64,000 nt of DNA. Origin: Streptomyces xylophagus (GTDB lineage: Bacteria; Actinomycetota; Actinomycetes; Streptomycetales; Streptomycetaceae). This document shows positions 59,874 through 64,000 of this stretch, piece by piece (within the stretch, counting starts at the first letter, position 1; each line of letters opens with the position of its first letter). The DNA lies in the NCBI RefSeq assembly GCF_000716435.1, contig NZ_JNWO01000042.1, forward strand, positions 1 to 64,000, written 5' to 3'. A model generated the notes under the pieces. That model had not been told where the DNA came from. It was given only the letters and a program-made list of their open reading frames with translations, and ran no database searches. A program made the translations under genes and the position numbers.

Positions 59874-61856
59874 ATGACGTCGACGCCGACGGGCGCCCGA
59901 CAGGGCTTCGACCCGTCACAAACCACCGAACTCAGAGTCCCGGGTCACCGGACCGGCAGCTTCCGCCGGATCAAGAACACGCTTCCGAGATACGACTACG
60001 AGCACTACAGCCGCCTTGCGGGACCCCTCACACAGCCCGACCCGGACAAGCCGTACAAGGTCCAGTACCGGTCGCTGCTGTCGCAGGAGACGCACCGCGT
60101 CCGCGCCGCGCTCATGCTGAGCGCGGCGCCGCTGTTGTCCCTGGTGCTGCTGGGCTGGCTGATGCAGCCCGAGCACTGGACCCAACGCGACTATCCCGCC
60201 TACGACTTCCTGCCCGCGCTGGACATCGTGATGCTGGTCGCGATCGGCCTGATCGAGTTCTTCCGCTGCATGAACGTGCTGTCGAACGCGCACGCCACGC
60301 TGGTCGCCCGCGACCCGATCCCGGTGGTGCCCGAGACCGGCACGAGAGTCGCGTTCATCACGACGTTCGTGCCCGGCAAGGAACCCCTGGAGATGGTCAC
60401 GAAGACCCTGGAGGCGGCCGTACGGCTGCGGCACCGGGGTCTTCTGCACGTGTGGCTCCTGGACGAGGGCGACGATCCCGAGGTCAAGGCCGTGTGCGGG
60501 CGGCTCGGCGTGCACCACTTCACCCGCAAGGGAGTCGAGAAGTGGAACCGGCCCAAGGGCCCGCACCGCGCGAAGACCAAGCACGGCAACTACAACGCCT
60601 GGCTGGAGGCGCACGGCAGCGAGTACGACTACTTCGCCTCCGTCGACACCGACCACGTCCCGCTGCCCAACTACCTGGAGCGGATGCTCGGTTTCTTCCG
60701 CGACCCGGACGTCGGCTTCGTCATCGGCCCGCAGGTGTACGGCAATTACGAGGGCCCCGTCACCAAGGCCGCCGAGTCGCAACAGTTCCTCTTCCACGCC
60801 CTGATCCAGCGCGCCGGCAACCGCTACGGCTCACCCATGTTCGTCGGCACGTCAAACGCCGTACGGATCAAGGCACTTCAGCAGATCGGCGGCCTGTACG
60901 ACTCGATCACCGAGGACATGGCCACCGGCTTCGAGATGCACCGGGCCAAGAACCCGGCCACCGGCAGGAGATGGCGGTCGGTCTACACGCCGGACGTGCT
61001 CGCGGTGGGCGAAGGACCCAGCGCCTGGACGGACTTCTTCACGCAACAACTCCGGTGGTCGCGGGGGACGTACGAGACGATCCTCAAGCAGTACTGGAAG
61101 GGCTTCTTCTCGATGCCGCCGGGGAAGTTCTTCAACTACACGATGATGATCATCTTCTACCCGATGTCCGCGCTCAACTGGATACTGGCCGCGCTGAGTT
61201 GCGCCCTGTTCCTGGGACTCGGAGCCTCGGGCGTGAACATCGACCCGACGGTGTGGCTGATGCTCTACGGCAACGCGTCCGCGCTGCAGATCGGCCTCTA
61301 CATCTGGAACCGGCGGCACAACGTCTCCCCGCACGAGCCGGAGGGGTCGGGCGGGGTCGCCGGCATGGTGATGTCCGCGCTGTCGGCGCCGATATACGCC
61401 CGCTCGCTGCTCGACGCCGTGCTGCGCCGCAAGAGCAAGTTCGTGGTCACGCCCAAGGGCGACTCGACCAGCCCCGACACACTGTTCGGGACGTTCCGGG
61501 TGCACTGGTTCTTCATCCTGATCTTCGGCGGCTCGCTGCTGGCCGGGTTCGAGAACGGGCACTCCCACCCGGCGATGATCACCTGGGCCACGGTCGCGCT
61601 GCTGATCACCGCGTCGCCGATCTTCGCCTGGCGTTACATGCTGCGCCAGGAGAAGAAGAAGCCCCCCGTCGCCCCGGCCGAAGCGCAGGGCTCCGCGCCG
61701 GCGCCGCAACCGCTGCCGGCGCAGCACGCCCCGCATGTCTCGCATGCCCCGCAGCAGAAGCCCAGTTGGGTGGCGGCGGACTCGGGCACGAACAGCGGCG
61801 GTGGCGAGGAGACCATGCAGATCGCGCTCGGTGGACTGGGGGGACGTAAGGAATGA
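59874..61856 (+). CDS. cslA: Cellulose synthase-like glycosyltransferase CslA
   Basis: The 660-residue GT2 enzyme has membrane helices before (ALMLSAAPLLSLVLLGWLM; LDIVMLVAIGLIEFF) and after the catalytic domain. It contains all processive motifs: LLDEGDDPEV, SVDTDHVPLPN (DxD), SITEDMATGFEM (the TED) and QQLRWSRGT (QxxRW). It makes a beta-glucan at hyphal tips in Streptomyces. ATG 59874 has GGGGG about 8 nt upstream. Its end overlaps the ATG of glxA (ATGA), so the two are coupled. The Pro/Ala-rich C-terminal tail is the usual one. Confidence 0.95.
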   Translation: MTSTPTGARQGFDPSQTTELRVPGHRTGSFRRIKNTLPRYDYEHYSRLAGPLTQPDPDKPYKVQYRSLLSQETHRVRAALMLSAAPLLSLVLLGWLMQPEHWTQRDYPAYDFLPALDIVMLVAIGLIEFFRCMNVLSNAHATLVARDPIPVVPETGTRVAFITTFVPGKEPLEMVTKTLEAAVRLRHRGLLHVWLLDEGDDPEVKAVCGRLGVHHFTRKGVEKWNRPKGPHRAKTKHGNYNAWLEAHGSEYDYFASVDTDHVPLPNYLERMLGFFRDPDVGFVIGPQVYGNYEGPVTKAAESQQFLFHALIQRAGNRYGSPMFVGTSNAVRIKALQQIGGLYDSITEDMATGFEMHRAKNPATGRRWRSVYTPDVLAVGEGPSAWTDFFTQQLRWSRGTYETILKQYWKGFFSMPPGKFFNYTMMIIFYPMSALNWILAALSCALFLGLGASGVNIDPTVWLMLYGNASALQIGLYIWNRRHNVSPHEPEGSGGVAGMVMSALSAPIYARSLLDAVLRRKSKFVVTPKGDSTSPDTLFGTFRVHWFFILIFGGSLLAGFENGHSHPAMITWATVALLITASPIFAWRYMLRQEKKKPPVAPAEAQGSAPAPQPLPAQHAPHVSHAPQQKPSWVAADSGTNSGGGEETMQIALGGLGGRKE

Positions 61857-63787
61857 AGGAAGCCGGCCGGCGCCGTGCCCGTCGACTCGCGATCAGCACG
61901 GTGGTCGTACTAGCCCTGGCCGGGATGAACGGGCCCTGGCTGTACAGATTCGGGACCGAGAGATACCACCAGTACGTCATCAACAAGCCCGAGTACAAAG
62001 CCGACAACGGGCACTGGGACATCATCGACTTCCCGAAGGAGTACCGGCAGGACACCATCCACGCGGTGCTCCTGCACACCGGGAAAGTGCTGCTCGTGGC
62101 GGGCTCGGGAAACAACCAGGACAACTTCAACGCCAAGAAGTTCGAGTCGCGGATCTGGGACCCCGTCAAGGGCACCATCAAGAAGATCCCCACGCCGGCC
62201 GACCTGTTCTGCACGGGCCACACCCAGCTCGCCAACGGCAACATCCTCATCGCGGGCGGCACCAAGAAGTACGAGAAGCTGAAGGGTGACGTCAAGAAGG
62301 CCGGCGGCGTCATGATTCTCTACAACGAGAACCCCGACAAGCCGATGACACTGCCCCAGGGCACCAAGTTCACCGGCAAGGCGAACGGCAAGACCTTCGT
62401 GTCCACGGACTCGGCGCTGATCCCGCGCGCGACAAAGGTGTTCGACAAGAAGACCGGCAAGTTCCTGCGGAACAACCCCGGTTACGCCCGGGTCGTCGTC
62501 GAGGCGCCGAAGGAGGGCACCAAGTACGAGACCGGCGCGCAGGACAACTACAGCGTCCAGGGGTTGACCGGCGCCGACGAGCGGAACACCTACGGCATCG
62601 GCAACAAGTTCGGCCTGGACAAGCGGGACTTCGAGGGGATCAAGAACGCGTACGAGTTCGATCCGGTCGCCGAGAAGTACATCAAGGTCGATCCGATGAA
62701 CGAGGCTCGGTGGTATCCCACGTTGACGACGCTGAGCGATGGGAAAATCCTCAGTGTTTCCGGGCTCGACGACATCGGGCAGTTGGTGCCGGGGAAGAAC
62801 GAGATCTTCGACCCGGCGACCAAGAAGTGGACGTACACGAAGACGAAGCGGCAGTTCCCTACGTATCCGGCGCTGTTCCTGATGGAGAACGGGAAGCTGT
62901 TCTACTCGGGGTCGAATGCGGGGTACGGGCCGGACAACGTGGGGCGTGATCCTGGTATTTGGGACGTCGACACCAACGCGTTCACCAAGGTGCCGGGGCT
63001 CAGTGACCCGAACATGTTGGAGACCTCGGCGACCGTGTTGTTGCCTCCGGCGCAGGACGAGAAGTACATGGTGATCGGGGGTGGGGGGGTCGGTGAGTCC
63101 AAGTTGTCGACCGCCAAGACTCGGCTGGTCGATCTGAAGGACGCCAATCCCAAGTTCGTGGACGGGCCTTCACTGGAGAAGGGGACCCGGTATCCGCAGA
63201 CGTCGATCCTTCCCGATGACACGGTGCTCGTGTCTGGTGGGTCCGAGGATTATCGGGGGCGTGGCGAATCCGACATCCTTCAGGCTCGGCTTTATCACCC
63301 CGACACGAATACCTTTGAGGAGGTCGCCGATCCGCTCGTGGGGCGGAACTATCACTCCGGGTCGATTCTGTTGCCGGACGGGCGGGTGATGTTCTTCGGG
63401 TCCAATCCGCTGTATGCGGACAAGGCGGACACGAAGCCGGGGGTATTTGAGCAGCGGATCGAGATTTATACGCCGCCGTATCTTTACCGGGATTCCCGTC
63501 CGGATCTCTCCGGGGGGCCTGAGTCGATCGCTCGGGGGGCGTCGGGGACGTTCACCTCGCAGCATGCTTCTTCTATCAAGAAGGTGCGGTTGATTCGGCC
63601 CAGCGCGTCTACGCATGTGACGGATGTTGATCAGCGGTCTATTGCGCTGGACTTCAAGGCGTCCGGGAACAAGATCACGGTGACTGTGCCGAAGGATCGG
63701 AATCTGGTGCAGTCGGGGTGGTACATGCTGTTTGTGGATGACGATCAGGGGACGCCGAGTAAGGCGCTGTGGGTGAAGGTGCCGTAG
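61853..63787 (+). CDS. glxA: Copper radical oxidase GlxA
   Basis: The 644-residue galactose-oxidase-type enzyme has one N-terminal membrane anchor (LAISTVVVLALAGMNGPWL). It has a kelch-like seven-bladed core and a C-terminal Ig-like domain. Active-site candidates are C120 (DLFCTGHTQL) and Y157 for the thioether cross-link, W287 (EARWYPTL), the Y500-H501 pair (GRNYHSGS), and H588 (STHVTD). From memory S. lividans numbers are one higher. It oxidises the terminal sugar of the CslA glycan and is essential for aerial development. ATG 61853 overlaps cslA. Confidence 0.95.
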   Translation: MKEAGRRRARRLAISTVVVLALAGMNGPWLYRFGTERYHQYVINKPEYKADNGHWDIIDFPKEYRQDTIHAVLLHTGKVLLVAGSGNNQDNFNAKKFESRIWDPVKGTIKKIPTPADLFCTGHTQLANGNILIAGGTKKYEKLKGDVKKAGGVMILYNENPDKPMTLPQGTKFTGKANGKTFVSTDSALIPRATKVFDKKTGKFLRNNPGYARVVVEAPKEGTKYETGAQDNYSVQGLTGADERNTYGIGNKFGLDKRDFEGIKNAYEFDPVAEKYIKVDPMNEARWYPTLTTLSDGKILSVSGLDDIGQLVPGKNEIFDPATKKWTYTKTKRQFPTYPALFLMENGKLFYSGSNAGYGPDNVGRDPGIWDVDTNAFTKVPGLSDPNMLETSATVLLPPAQDEKYMVIGGGGVGESKLSTAKTRLVDLKDANPKFVDGPSLEKGTRYPQTSILPDDTVLVSGGSEDYRGRGESDILQARLYHPDTNTFEEVADPLVGRNYHSGSILLPDGRVMFFGSNPLYADKADTKPGVFEQRIEIYTPPYLYRDSRPDLSGGPESIARGASGTFTSQHASSIKKVRLIRPSASTHVTDVDQRSIALDFKASGNKITVTVPKDRNLVQSGWYMLFVDDDQGTPSKALWVKVP

Positions 63788-63805
63788 GGGTTGTGTTTTA
63801 GGTGC

Positions 63806-63865
63806 GGGTCCGTTGTGGCTGGTCGCGCAGTTCCCCGCGCCCCTAAAAGCAGGGGCGTGGGGCCT
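63806..63865. repeat. Intergenic repeat with terminator hairpin
   Basis: The stretch contains GGTCGCGCAGTTCCCCGC then CGCCCCT-AAAAGC-AGGGGCG. It belongs to a very common Streptomyces intergenic repeat, recognised from memory. Here it lies between convergent glxA and the endoglucanase gene and can act as a bidirectional terminator. Confidence 0.7.
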
Positions 63866-63869
63866 GGCG

Positions 63870-64000
63870 CTAGTTGGAAGATTTGGCCAGCTTCAGTGCG
63901 TAACTCGCCCACCACTCGCCCGCCTTGGGGCCGCCCTTGCACTCGCCGTCCGACTCCCCCGGGCGTTTGATCCACAAGTAGGCGTCCACCAAGGGGTCTG
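63870..64000 (-). CDS. cslZ: GH6 endoglucanase CslZ (3' end only)
   Basis: The minus-strand frame entering from the right edge ends at TAG 63870. The visible 43 residues contain DAYLWIKRPGESDGECKGGP and AGEWWASYALKLA. The WIKPPGESDG segment, with its catalytic-site Asp/Lys residues, is diagnostic for glycoside hydrolase family 6. In the known cluster, CslZ (GH6) follows glxA. It would trim the glycan made by CslA. Confidence 0.75.
   Translation of the reverse strand, partial: DPLVDAYLWIKRPGESDGECKGGPKAGEWWASYALKLAKSSN

Noticed and set aside
59867..61849. 660-residue open frame one base off the cslA frame
   Set aside because: It is Arg/Ala/Pro-rich with no domains and overlaps cslA throughout; a high-GC out-of-frame reading.

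Overview
The window is high-GC actinobacterial DNA, almost certainly Streptomyces. The evidence is the strong third-position G+C, the Streptomyces tRNA-Lys(CUU) genes, and a right half whose gene order matches, from memory, the S. coelicolor region around cdgA, an EhuABCD-type transporter, lpmP, cslA, glxA and cslZ. No database search was possible.

The window has two unlike halves. Positions 1 to 39293 are the distal part of a large genomic island. It ends in a 48-bp copy of the 3' end of tRNA-Lys (39246-39293) with no 5' half, as expected for an attR site. Intact tRNA-Lys genes lie at 52773 and 58650. The intact gene at the island's other end, and probably the integrase that uses this site, should lie to the left of position 1. 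The island is patchy in base composition. It carries an Lsr2 silencer, one intact IS5-type element, remnants of IS5 and IS701 transposases, frameshifted genes, a duplicated gene fragment and many small unknown genes.

Island layout: 1-4.5 kb holds an amidohydrolase, a uracil-DNA-glycosylase-like protein, a triple-repeat protein, a free-standing sigma region 4 protein and an acidic microprotein. 5-10.8 kb holds membrane proteins with an IGGDN/STGD motif, a truncated sensor-kinase-like protein, a HEPN-like protein and a membrane protein with a cytosolic domain. 11-18.7 kb holds a pentapeptide-repeat membrane protein, an operon with a DGQHR/ParB-like protein (frameshifted) and a GIY-YIG-like nuclease, and two regulator/membrane-protein pairs. 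18.9-26.3 kb holds a nucleoside phosphorylase-Ser/Thr kinase fusion next to an IS, an IS-truncated partner gene, Lsr2, a metallopeptidase pair and a lipoprotein pair. 26.5-36 kb is a nested mobilisation-like module (serine recombinase, DUF932, replication-relaxation protein, TraD-like ATPase, small proteins) plus a receiver-like regulator. 36-39 kb holds an inositol-monophosphatase-family protein and a J-domain/beta-sandwich/membrane protein. Much of this looks like a defence or conflict island; the functions are inferred.

Positions 39294 to 64000 are core chromosome. They hold an M6 metalloprotease, the c-di-GMP enzyme CdgA with a possible BldD site, a flavin monooxygenase, and a catabolic cluster (two maleate-isomerase/EutA-family proteins, a 2-hydroxyacid dehydrogenase, an amidase, DUF3830) joined to an EhuBCDA-like ABC transporter and an IclR regulator. 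Next come tRNA-Lys, an acyl-CoA synthetase-like enzyme, the LPMO LpmP, an SPFH protein, an NlpC/P60-like peptidoglycan protein, a second tRNA-Lys and a GntR regulator. The window closes with the cslA-glxA operon and the end of a convergent GH6 endoglucanase (cslZ), which together make and modify the hyphal-tip glycan.
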